From the NCBI RefSeq assembly GCF_014596465.1, contig NZ_MECK01000556.1, forward strand, positions 1-64,000: a DNA stretch of 64,000 nucleotides, written 5' to 3'. The DNA is from Streptomyces sp. CBMA123. GTDB taxonomy: Bacteria; Actinomycetota; Actinomycetes; Streptomycetales; Streptomycetaceae. The notes under the pieces are model-generated. The model ran no database searches. It was not told the DNA's origin and was given only the letters and a program-made list of their open reading frames with translations. This document shows, piece after piece, positions 27,604 to 36,016 of this stretch. The position numbers were made by a program, and so were the translations under genes. The first letter of the stretch is position 1, and each line of letters starts with the position of its first letter.

Positions 27604-27654
27604 GCCGGTACGGCAGGCGGCAGCGGGGGGCTGAGCCGCTCCTGCCGTACCGGC
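27604..27654 (-). terminator. terminator-like hairpin
   Basis: A 14-bp perfect stem (GCCGGTACGGCAGG) with a 23-nt loop downstream of the gene at 27699. A smaller inverted repeat (CCCGGAC/GTCCGGG) lies closer to that stop near 27668. Confidence 0.55.
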
Positions 27655-27698
27655 GGGTCAGGTTCCCGGACGGGGCGTCCGGGACGGCACGGTCTGGC

Positions 27699-28103
27699 TC
27701 AGTGGACGTAGAGCTCGTTGGAGCAGTACGTCCACCAGCCGCGGGGCGGGGCCCAGCCGAGGTACTTGGTGCCGCAGATCTTGATGCTGTTGATCCTGCC
27801 GATGTACTTCGTCGCGACGGACTTGCCCTGGTCCACCTCCAGCGGCGTCTTGATGTGGCCGAAGTCGTCGGTGGCCTGGACGGAGCCCTTGAAGTAGGTG
27901 CCGTCGCCGACGTAGATCCACACCCAGCCGTCGGAGCAGTTGTCCACCTGGACTTGGACGTTGCCGAACCCGAAGTACTTCGTGCAGCCGGCCGTGGCCG
28001 CGGTGCTCGCGGACGCCGGGGTGGCCGAGACGGTGGTCAGCGCGGCGACGGCGAGGCCCAGGGCGCCGGCGGTCCTGGCCAGCTTGCCGAACGGGTTGTT
28101 CAC
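27699..28103 (-). CDS. small secreted protein of unknown function
   Basis: A 134-residue exported protein from GTG 28103, which has AGGAG 8 bases upstream. The signal peptide (LARTAGALGLAVAALTTVSA, cleavage near ASAS) is followed by a domain rich in aromatics and glycines (CTKYFGFGNVQVQVDNCSDG, YVGDGTYFKGSVQATDDFGH) with four cysteines. No family is recognised. Its promoter carries the conserved box at 28197-28211, so it belongs with the hydrolase/P450 group. Confidence 0.78.
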   Translation of the reverse strand: MNNPFGKLARTAGALGLAVAALTTVSATPASASTAATAGCTKYFGFGNVQVQVDNCSDGWVWIYVGDGTYFKGSVQATDDFGHIKTPLEVDQGKSVATKYIGRINSIKICGTKYLGWAPPRGWWTYCSNELYVH

Positions 28104-28169
28104 GGTGATGACTCCTGCGGTGCGATGCGTGCGGTGTACTGATGACGTGTCTGCTCGTGCAGCGACTCC

Positions 28170-28211
28170 ACAGTGCCGCGCGGGCCACGACCCCGGCATC
28201 AGTCAAACGAC
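28170..28211 (-). promoter_or_regulatory. conserved GTCA box promoter, secreted protein gene
   Basis: Minus strand: GTCGTTTGAC (28211-28202), TGATG (28201-28197), 21 bp, CACTGT (28175-28170). The left arm has one change (GTCG for GTCA). Confidence 0.55.
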
Positions 28212-28265
28212 TGCGTTCCCCACCGCCCGGCCCTCACCACCCGGCCGTCACCGCCCGGCCGGCCC

Positions 28266-28829
28266 TCACTTCAGCAGTCCGGCCGCCACCCGCCGGACCA
28301 GCTCGCGGCGCTGCGCCGCGTCGTGGACGTCCACCACCATCAGCACCTCGGGGGCGATCGTGGGCCAGAGCATGGCGAGGTGGACCATCACCGCGAACAG
28401 CAGCCGGGCCTCGAACCGGTCCGACACCACGCCCCGGCTCTGGGCGTCGGCGATCACCCCGATCCGGCGGCGGACCTCGTCGAGGGCGCGGGCGTCGGGC
28501 GCTTCCGCGCCGCGCTCCATGTTCTGCCAGGTGATCAGCCGGGGGAGGTCGGGGTGCTCGGCGTAGATGTCGCCGAGCCGGGCCGCGAACTCGGGGAGGT
28601 CCTCGTCCCCGTCGAACGGCAGGCTGTCGACGATCTGTTCCACCGCGGCGCTCCAGACCGCGTCGAACAGGCCCACCTTGCTCCTGTAGTAGTGGTAGAT
28701 CTGCGCCTTGTTGCTCCGGGCAGCCGCCGCGATGCGATCCACCCGGGCGCCGTGGAGCCCGTGAGCGGCGAACTCGGCCCGTCCGGCCGCGAGGAGTCTC
28801 TGCTTGGTGGCTTCGGCGTCACGTTGCAT
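28266..28829 (-). CDS. TetR-family repressor
   Basis: A 187-residue regulator. The N-terminal helix-turn-helix is at about 10-55 (GRAEFAAHGLHGARVDRIAA, AARSNKAQIYHYYRSKVGLF), followed by an all-helical ligand/dimer domain ending in LVRRVAAGLLK. ATG 28829. It is divergent from the first LAL regulator; the intergenic region holds an extended palindrome overlapping a -35/-10 pair. It probably represses itself and the LAL gene until a ligand binds. Confidence 0.92.
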   Translation of the reverse strand: MQRDAEATKQRLLAAGRAEFAAHGLHGARVDRIAAAARSNKAQIYHYYRSKVGLFDAVWSAAVEQIVDSLPFDGDEDLPEFAARLGDIYAEHPDLPRLITWQNMERGAEAPDARALDEVRRRIGVIADAQSRGVVSDRFEARLLFAVMVHLAMLWPTIAPEVLMVVDVHDAAQRRELVRRVAAGLLK

Positions 28830-28848
28830 GCGCAGACCTTAGCCGAGT

Positions 28849-28877
28849 ACCGACTAACCGTTTGGTTGACAGTCGGT
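28849..28877. promoter_or_regulatory. TetR operator candidate
   Basis: Nested inverted repeat: outer arms ACCGACT and AGTCGGT, inner arms AACC and GGTT. It lies between the divergent TetR and LAL genes and overlaps the TTGACA at 28866-28871. Confidence 0.6.
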
Positions 28878-28895
28878 TCCTCGGCCGGGTCTAAT
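28866..28895 (+). promoter_or_regulatory. promoter of the first LAL gene
   Basis: TTGACA (28866-28871), 18-bp spacer, TCTAAT (28890-28895). This is a good housekeeping-type promoter overlapped by the TetR palindrome, so repressor binding would block it. Confidence 0.5.
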
Positions 28896-29006
28896 CAACC
28901 AACCAGGTAGTTGAAAGCCGTACGGCCCTCGCGGGCGCCGGGCCCCGACGTCCGACCGGTCACGGCCCTCACCGACCTGGACGTTCGATGGGGAGGGAAC
29001 CGGACC

Positions 29007-31835
29007 GTGGGATCAGTCGGGCCGATGCTCGGTCGGGACGGCGAACGCGAGCAACTGACCGCGTTCGCACGGTCCGTGGAGGGGCGGACGCTGCTCCTGC
29101 GGGGCGAGACCGGCGTCGGCAAGAGCACCCTGCTCGACTTCGCCGCCGAACTCGCGGCCCGGGAGGGGCAGCTCGTGGTCCGGGCCACCGGGGTCGAGGC
29201 CGAGTCCGAGCTGCCCTACGCCGGGCTGCACCAGCTGCTCTACCCGCTGCTGGCGCACACCACCGGACTGGACGACACCTCCCGCGCGGCCCTCGGCGCC
29301 GTGTTCGGCCAGACCGGGGGCACCCCGCCGTCCCTGATGTCCCTCGGCATCGCGGCGCTCGGCCTGCTCTCCGCGGCGGCGCTCGAACAGCCGCTGTTCC
29401 TGGTCCTGGACGACGCCCAGTGGCTGGACGACTCCAGCGCGGCGGTCTGCGGGTTCATCGGCCGTCGGCTGACCGGCAGCCGGCTGAAACTCCTGCTGGC
29501 GGTCCGCTCCGACATCGCCTCCCCCTTCGACACCGCCGCACTGCCCGAACTGGCGGTCGGCCCGCTCAGCGAGGAGGACTCCGCCCTCCTGCTGGACGGC
29601 CACCACCCGTCGCTGGAGCGCCGGTTGCGCCGCATCGTCCTCAACCAGGCCCAGGGCAACCCGCTCGCCCTGCTGGAGCTGCCCGGCCACGCGGGCGGCC
29701 CGACCGACGACCGGCCCCCGGCCGACCCGCTGTCCCTGCGCGGCGCCTCACCCTCCCGGCGCCTCCGGCACCTCTACGGCACCCGGATCACCGGCCTGGC
29801 CGCCGGCGTCCGGGCGGAGCTGCTCAAGGGCGCCCTCGACGGCGTCGCGGCCGGGTCCGGCGACGGCCCGGTGCCCGCGGGCCGGTACCGGATGCGCGAC
29901 GCCGACGAGGCCGTCGTCCGCGGCCTGCTGGTGATCGAGCCGTCCACCGGCGAATTCGCCTTCCGGCACCCGCTGGTGCGCTCCAGCGTCGTCCAGCTCG
30001 CGACCCCCGGCCAGCGCCGCGAGGCGCACCGGACGCTGGCCCGGCTGCACCGGGGAGACCTCGAACGCCGGGCCGCGCACCTCGCCGAGGCCACCCTGGA
30101 CCCGGACGAGGAGGTGGCCCGGGTCCTGGAGGCCGCCGCCGAGTCCGCGACCCGGCGCGGCGGCGCGCTGACCGCGGTGACCTGGCTGACCCGCGCCGCC
30201 GAACTCAGCGAGCACCCGGCCGAACGGTCCCGGCGGCTCGGCGACGCGGCGTTCATCGCGGGGCACGCCGCCCGCCTCGGCCACGCCCGCCGCCTGCTGC
30301 GGGCCGACCCCGGGCCCGACTCCGACCGCTCCCCCGCCGCCGCGCTGGCCTCCGGCTACCAGGCGCTCTACCAGGACGGCGACGTGCGCTCCACGCACCG
30401 GCAGATCTCCGCCGTCGTCGAGCGGCTGGCCGATCGGCGCGCCGCCGACCGGACCGACGCCGAGGATCCGGACGGCGCCGGCGGCACCGACGGCACTGTG
30501 CTGGACCGGCTGCTCGCCCTGCTGCTCGCCACCAGCCAGTTCGCCGCCGACCGGGCCCTCTGGGAGCGCACCCACGCGCTGCTGGCCGCGCTCGGCGACC
30601 GGGTCGGCGAGCGGGCCCGGATCTACAGCGCCACCTGGAGCGACGTCGTCCGGCACGGGGCCGGCTGGACCGGCCCGGTGGAACGGGCCGCCGCCGACCT
30701 GCCCGGGCAGGAGCCGTGGGACGTCGCCCGGCTCGCCGTCTCCGCCTACCACCTGGACGTCCTCAGCCCGCTCCGCCCGCACCTGCAGCGCGTCGTCTCC
30801 CGCGAGCTGGAGACCGGCGCGGTCTCCGCCGGCATGGTGATGCTGCACCTGATCATGCTCGACCAGATGGGCGTCGGGGAGTGGGAGGCCGCCGAGCGCA
30901 CCGGCGGGCGCGCCCTGCGGCACTCGGACGAACACGGGCACGAGCTGTTCGCCCAGCAGACCAGGGCCTACCTCGCCCAGATCGCCGCGATGCGCGGGCA
31001 GACGGCGGCCGCCCGCGAGCTGCAGGCGGTGGTCGACGCCTGGGCCCGCCCGCGCGGCATCGGCTTCCTCACCCAGCTCGCCGACGCGGCCGGCGCCACG
31101 GCGGCGCTGAGCGACGGCGACTACGAGGGCGCCTACCTCCACGCCATCGGCATCACCGCGCCGGGCGTCTTCCAGCCCTACGCCCACCAGGCCTCCCGCA
31201 CCCTGCTCGACCTGGTCGAGGCCGCCGTCCACACCGGGCGCGCCGCACAGGCCAGGGCGCACGCGCTGGCCGCCCGGGACGCGAACCTGCCCGCTGTCTC
31301 CCCCCGGCTGGCGCTGGTCACCCACGGCGCCCTGGCGATGACCGCCGACGGGGAGCAGGAGGCCGCCGAGGCCTACGCCCTGGCCGTGGACCACCCGGCG
31401 GCGGCGCGCTTTCCGTTCGAACTGGCTCGGATCCGGCTGGCGCACGGCATCCGGGTCCGCCGTACCCAGGGCGCCACCGCGGCACGGCAGTTCCTCGCCC
31501 CGGCCGCCGACGCCTTCGAACGCCTCGGCGCCACCGCCTGGGCCGCCCGGGCCCGGGCCGAACTGCGGGTCAGCGGCGTCCCCGCCCGGCCGGCAACGCG
31601 CACCACGAGCCTGCTGACCTGGCAGGAGCGCCGGATCGCCGACCTGGCCGCGGGCGGCCTGACCAACAAGGAGATCGGCGAACGGACCAGGCTCTCCCCC
31701 CGCACCGTCAGCGCCCACCTGTACCGCATCTTCCCCAAGCTGGACATCACCACCAGGGCGGCCCTGCGCGACGCCCTCACCAGACTGGACGAGGACGCTG
31801 CTACGCCGAACCCCGCTCTCCCGCACCACCGTTGA
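29007..31835 (+). CDS. LAL-family LuxR regulator (first of two)
   Basis: A 942-residue large ATP-binding LuxR regulator. Walker A is GETGVGKSTLL near residue 30, Walker B LFLVLDDAQWLDD near 135; a long helical TPR-like middle follows. The C-terminal LuxR helix-turn-helix reads TWQERRIADLAAGGLTNKEI, GERTRLSPRTVSAHLYRIFP. GTG 29007 is chosen for GGAGGG about 10 bases upstream and because MLGRDGER is the usual family opening; the frame is open to a TTG at 28911. LAL proteins activate secondary-metabolite and catabolic promoters. It lies beside the box-bearing hydrolase/P450 genes and is a candidate activator. Confidence 0.93.
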   Translation: MGSVGPMLGRDGEREQLTAFARSVEGRTLLLRGETGVGKSTLLDFAAELAAREGQLVVRATGVEAESELPYAGLHQLLYPLLAHTTGLDDTSRAALGAVFGQTGGTPPSLMSLGIAALGLLSAAALEQPLFLVLDDAQWLDDSSAAVCGFIGRRLTGSRLKLLLAVRSDIASPFDTAALPELAVGPLSEEDSALLLDGHHPSLERRLRRIVLNQAQGNPLALLELPGHAGGPTDDRPPADPLSLRGASPSRRLRHLYGTRITGLAAGVRAELLKGALDGVAAGSGDGPVPAGRYRMRDADEAVVRGLLVIEPSTGEFAFRHPLVRSSVVQLATPGQRREAHRTLARLHRGDLERRAAHLAEATLDPDEEVARVLEAAAESATRRGGALTAVTWLTRAAELSEHPAERSRRLGDAAFIAGHAARLGHARRLLRADPGPDSDRSPAAALASGYQALYQDGDVRSTHRQISAVVERLADRRAADRTDAEDPDGAGGTDGTVLDRLLALLLATSQFAADRALWERTHALLAALGDRVGERARIYSATWSDVVRHGAGWTGPVERAAADLPGQEPWDVARLAVSAYHLDVLSPLRPHLQRVVSRELETGAVSAGMVMLHLIMLDQMGVGEWEAAERTGGRALRHSDEHGHELFAQQTRAYLAQIAAMRGQTAAARELQAVVDAWARPRGIGFLTQLADAAGATAALSDGDYEGAYLHAIGITAPGVFQPYAHQASRTLLDLVEAAVHTGRAAQARAHALAARDANLPAVSPRLALVTHGALAMTADGEQEAAEAYALAVDHPAAARFPFELARIRLAHGIRVRRTQGATAARQFLAPAADAFERLGATAWAARARAELRVSGVPARPATRTTSLLTWQERRIADLAAGGLTNKEIGERTRLSPRTVSAHLYRIFPKLDITTRAALRDALTRLDEDAATPNPALPHHR

Positions 31836-32310
31836 CCGTTCGACCGGCCGATCCTCCCGAGCCGCCCCGAACCCGGTGCGACTGAACCCCGCCCGGGCAC
31901 CGGCGGCCCGTACCGGGACAAGCGCGCCTACGGCATGCCGATCCAGTGCGGGTCCTGGCCCGCCTCGCCACCGGCTTCCTCGACCGCCCGGACCTCGCCG
32001 ACCATCCCGACCGGGCGGCCGACGTCGCCCGGTGCCCCGCCGCTGACTGGTCGGCGGCCGGACGGCGGCCATGACGACGGAGGAGGCAGTCAAGCGGCTG
32101 GACGCGCCGGCCATCGCCTCGGCCCGGCCGAACGAGGTCGGCGACCTGCTGAGCCACCCGCAACTCACACCGACTCCGCCCTGCGGACCCGGGGGTACTG
32201 GGCGGGTCCGGGACGTGAGCGAACCGGACGGTCCCGGTCACCAGGTACATTGCGACACCGGCGAAACAGGTGAAGGCCGCTCAGGCCTCGATCGGTGGTG
32301 AGGACGGGAC
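31836..32310. other. intergenic region between the two LAL genes
   Basis: No supportable gene. Short protein-like stretches (VRVLARLATGFLDRPDLADH at about 31950; MTTEEAVKRLDAPAIASARP at 32071) hint at remnants. The last 40 bp is the leader of the second LAL gene. Confidence 0.45.
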
Positions 32311-35142
32311 GTGGCCGCAGAGGACAGGCTCCGCAGCGACGGCTTGCCGTCCCGGCCCGGCGGTCCGGACCCCGGCGGCCCTCGGCTGATCGGCCGGGAG
32401 CCCGAACTCGCCGCGCTGGCCGCCTTCGTGGCCGCGCCCGAGGGGCAGGCCCTGGTGCTGCGGGGCGAGCCGGGGGTGGGCAAGAGCGCCCTGGTCGGTC
32501 ACGCGGCGGGACTGGCCGCGCGGCAGCGGCACGCCCTGATCCGGGTCACTGGGGTGGAGGCCGAGTCGGAACTGCCCTACGCCGGGCTGCACCAGTGCCT
32601 CTTTCCCGTGCTGGACCGCGCCGCCGGGCTCGACGAGCGCCAACGGGCGCTGCTCGACGTGGTGTTCGGGCACGGCAGCGGCGGGCCGCCGTCCGTGCTG
32701 GCCCTCGGCATCGCCGTCCTCGACCTGCTGTCCCTGGTCGGCGCGGAGCGGCCGCTGACGCTGCTGATCGACGACGGCCACTGGCTGGACGACGCCAGCG
32801 CCGAGGTGTGCGGGTTCGTCGCCCGCCGGCTGGCGGCGGGCCCGGTGAAGATGCTGGTCGCGCTGCGGGCGGACGAGCGTTCCCGCTTCGACGACGCCCG
32901 CCTCCCGGAACTGCCGGTGGAACCGCTGTCGGAGGAGGCCGCCGAACGCCTGCTGACGGTGCACCGCCCGGAGCTCGACGCCCGCACCCGGCGCACCGTC
33001 CTTGACCACGCCCGGGGCAACCCGCTGGCCCTGTACGAGCTCCCGCCCCGCCCCGCCGCGCCGTACCCGGGCAGCGACCCGGGCGGCGCCGCCCTCCCGC
33101 TGTCCCGGCGCCTCCAGCTGCACTACGGCGCCCGGATCGGGCGTCTGGACCCCGGCACCCGGGCCGAACTGCTGCGGGGCGCCCTCGACGGCACCGCCGG
33201 CCGGCCGGGCGGGGAGCCCGGCGCGCGGTACCGGATGCGCGGCGTGGAGGAGGCCGCCGCGTCCGGGCTGCTCGACGTGGACGCGGCGGGCCGCGACTTC
33301 GTGTTCCGGCACCCGCTGGTGCGCTCCGCCGTCGTCCAGCTGGCGACGTCCGCGCAGCGCCGGGCCGCGCACGCCGACCTGGCCCGGGTGCACCGCGCGG
33401 ACGTCGAGCGGTACGCCGGCCACCTGGCGGCGGCGACCGTCGACCCCGACGAGTCCGTGGCGGCGGCGCTGGAGGCGGCCGCCGGATCGGCGACCCGGCG
33501 CGGTGGTGCGGCGGCCGCGGTCAGCTGGCTCACCCGCGCGGCCGAGTTGAGCGAGGATTCCGCGCAGCGTTCCCGGCGGCTCGGCGACGCGGCCTACCTC
33601 GCCGGTCAGGCGGCCCTGCTGGACGAGGCCCAGCGGCTGCTGCACCGCTTCGAGCCGGAGCCGGGCGCGGCCGCGCCGCTGGCCGCCGTGCTCGCCTCCG
33701 CCCACGCCGACTTCGTCCGCTCCGGCGCGGTCCGGCCCGCCTTCCGGCGGCTCGCGGCGGCGGTCGAGCACCGTACGGGCGACTCCGCGCTCGCGGGTGA
33801 CGAGACGCTGACCCGCGCGGCGGACGCGCTGGTGACCATGGCCCACTACTCCGGCGACCCCGCCCTGTGGCAGCGCACCGACCGCATCCTGGAGGCCCTC
33901 GGCGAGCTGGTCCACCCCCTGACGGCGATGTACCACGACGCGAGCGCCGTGGCCCGTAGCGGGGTCGGCCTGCGGGCGCGGCTGGAGCGGGCGTTCGCCG
34001 ACCCGGCGAACCAGGCCCCCTGGGACCTGGCCCGGCTGGGGGTCTGCGCCTCCCACGTCGACGTGCTGAACCAGTACCGCGGCCAGTTGCGCGGCGCCGT
34101 CGAGCGCGAGCAGGAGGCCGGCGCAGTGTCGAGCGTCATGGTCCTGCTGCGGATGCTGATGCTGGACCGGATGTACTCCGGGGAGTGGGAGGAGGCGCGC
34201 CGGACGGCGGACCGGGCGCTGGAACTGGCCACCGCGCACGGCCACGTGCTGCTCGCCTACCACGCCCGCGCCTGCCTCGGGCAGCTCGCGGCCAGGCAGG
34301 GGCGGCTCGACGAGGCGCGCGAGCTCCAGTCGGCCGTGGACGCCTGGGCCCGGCCGCGCGGCGTCGGCCTGCTCACCCAGATCACCGAGGCGATCGCCAC
34401 CGGGGCGGCGCTCACCGAGGGCGACTTCGAGGCGGCCTACCTGTACGCCATCGGCATGACGCCGCCGGGCAGCTTCGACCGCCACGCCCATCAGATCGCC
34501 CCGCGGGCCCTGCTCGAACTGGCCGAGGCCGCGCTGTACAGCGGCCGCCGCGAGCAGGCGCGCCGGCACGCGCTGGCGGCCTGCGACGCGGGCCTGCCGG
34601 AGGCGTCCCCCCGGCTGGCGCTGTCCGCCTACGGCGCCCTGGCGATGACCGCGGCGGACCTCGCCGAGGCCGAGCGGACCTTCGCCCGCGTCGAGGCGTA
34701 CCCCGGGGCCGGGGACTTCCCCTTCGAGCTGGCCCGGATCCGGCTGGCGCACGCCATCAGGCTGCGGCAGTTGAAGGCGCCGAAGACGGCCCGGCAGGCC
34801 CCGCTACTGCTGGCCGCCGAGCAGTTCGAGCGGCTCGGGGCGACGGCCTGGGAGGCCCGGGCCAGGGCCGAACTGCGGGAGAGCGGGCTGTGGGAGAGCG
34901 GGCTTCCGGCGGGTCCGGCGGCCGCGGCGGCCGTGCCGCTGACCTGGCAGGAGCGCCGGATCGCCGAACTCGCGGCGAGCGGGCTCACCAACAAGGAGAT
35001 CGGCGAGCGGACCAGGCTCTCCCCGCGCACCGTCGGCTCGCACCTGTACCGCCTCTTCCCCAAACTGGGCGTCACCACCAGGGCCGCGCTGCGCGACGCG
35101 CTGACCCGACTGCCGCCGGCCGACGGGGACAGGGACGGCTGA
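32311..35142 (+). CDS. LAL-family LuxR regulator (second of two)
   Basis: A 943-residue paralogue of the preceding gene, collinear along its whole length. Walker A is GEPGVGKSALV, Walker B LTLLIDDGHWLDD. The LuxR helix-turn-helix is TWQERRIAELAASGLTNKEI, GERTRLSPRTVGSHLYRLFP, almost identical to the first copy's. GTG 32311 has GAGGAC upstream. The matching recognition helices suggest both proteins bind the same or very similar DNA, while their sensor parts differ. The pair looks like a tandem duplication that has diverged. Confidence 0.93.
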   Translation: MAAEDRLRSDGLPSRPGGPDPGGPRLIGREPELAALAAFVAAPEGQALVLRGEPGVGKSALVGHAAGLAARQRHALIRVTGVEAESELPYAGLHQCLFPVLDRAAGLDERQRALLDVVFGHGSGGPPSVLALGIAVLDLLSLVGAERPLTLLIDDGHWLDDASAEVCGFVARRLAAGPVKMLVALRADERSRFDDARLPELPVEPLSEEAAERLLTVHRPELDARTRRTVLDHARGNPLALYELPPRPAAPYPGSDPGGAALPLSRRLQLHYGARIGRLDPGTRAELLRGALDGTAGRPGGEPGARYRMRGVEEAAASGLLDVDAAGRDFVFRHPLVRSAVVQLATSAQRRAAHADLARVHRADVERYAGHLAAATVDPDESVAAALEAAAGSATRRGGAAAAVSWLTRAAELSEDSAQRSRRLGDAAYLAGQAALLDEAQRLLHRFEPEPGAAAPLAAVLASAHADFVRSGAVRPAFRRLAAAVEHRTGDSALAGDETLTRAADALVTMAHYSGDPALWQRTDRILEALGELVHPLTAMYHDASAVARSGVGLRARLERAFADPANQAPWDLARLGVCASHVDVLNQYRGQLRGAVEREQEAGAVSSVMVLLRMLMLDRMYSGEWEEARRTADRALELATAHGHVLLAYHARACLGQLAARQGRLDEARELQSAVDAWARPRGVGLLTQITEAIATGAALTEGDFEAAYLYAIGMTPPGSFDRHAHQIAPRALLELAEAALYSGRREQARRHALAACDAGLPEASPRLALSAYGALAMTAADLAEAERTFARVEAYPGAGDFPFELARIRLAHAIRLRQLKAPKTARQAPLLLAAEQFERLGATAWEARARAELRESGLWESGLPAGPAAAAAVPLTWQERRIAELAASGLTNKEIGERTRLSPRTVGSHLYRLFPKLGVTTRAALRDALTRLPPADGDRDG

Positions 35143-36016
35143 CCGAGGAGGCGGGTTTCGCCGTCCCGCGCCCGGCGGGATCCCACCGCCCATATCCTGG
35201 AGCGGACGTCGGGGGCGCGGCGAGGCTCCGCAAATTTCCTGATAGGCCGTCAACTCGGCTGCCGTGCAAGGAGATTCGGACAGGGACGAAGGAACGCGCA
35301 GTCTCGGCGCTCTACGCACCGGTGGTACTCGGGCTCGGGGCGTGGTTCGCCGGGCACGGCCGGCCGGGCCGGGTGGACGGGCGGGCGGGCCGGGTGGACG
35401 GGCGGGCGGGCGGGTCCACTCCAGCTTTCCCTCGGGGCCGTACTCCCAACTGCTCCCCTGCTTCGACACGTTCCCGCCATCGGCGCAGGCCAGGGTCCGC
35501 ATCAGCCCGAGAGCAATCCAGCTCGTCGGGGGCGAGCAATGCGTCTCGCAGATGGGCTGCCTGGCCGAAGCAGATCAAGGCGTGCCGATGGTCCAGAGTC
35601 CGGACCTGGCAGGTGTCCTGCCCGCGCGGACCTGAGCGGCACGTGCCGCGGATGCGATCACCGGCCGGCCCAGAGAACGACCGCCGCCGCCACGCTGGGC
35701 AGGGGGCGCACCGAGGGGGACGTGCTCCGATCCTCTGTCCGGGGTCCCCCGGGTTCAGTTCGTCAATGTGCACCGAAGCGTCGGCCCCCGCTCCCGTGCG
35801 AGGGCCTTCACGAGTTGGCGCAGCGGAGTGCCCTTCCATCCCCTTGACGCCTTGACAGGTACAGGAGTTGAATGCGCCTCAGGTCAGCACACGATAGGAC
35901 GACTCCAGGGCCCGTCCGGCAGGATCCGCCGGACCGGCGCCCCCGCCCCGCTCCGCGGAACCGGCCCCCACCCCACCCCGCGGGCCGGTCCGCGCCCCTT
36001 CCGTCGGGAGCCCCAG
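35143..36016. other. intergenic region with a short tandem repeat
   Basis: No supportable gene. A 21-bp unit (GGGCCGGGTGGACGGGCGGGC) core is repeated at 35366-35386 and 35387-35407. A minus-strand frame near 35450-35620 contains protein-like text (LDHRHALICFGQAAHLRDAL) that I cannot assign. Confidence 0.4.

Noticed and set aside
29748-32168. 806-codon open frame antisense to the first LAL gene
   Set aside because: It mirrors the codon bias of the real gene; composition is Gly/Ala/Arg/Val-rich without domains.
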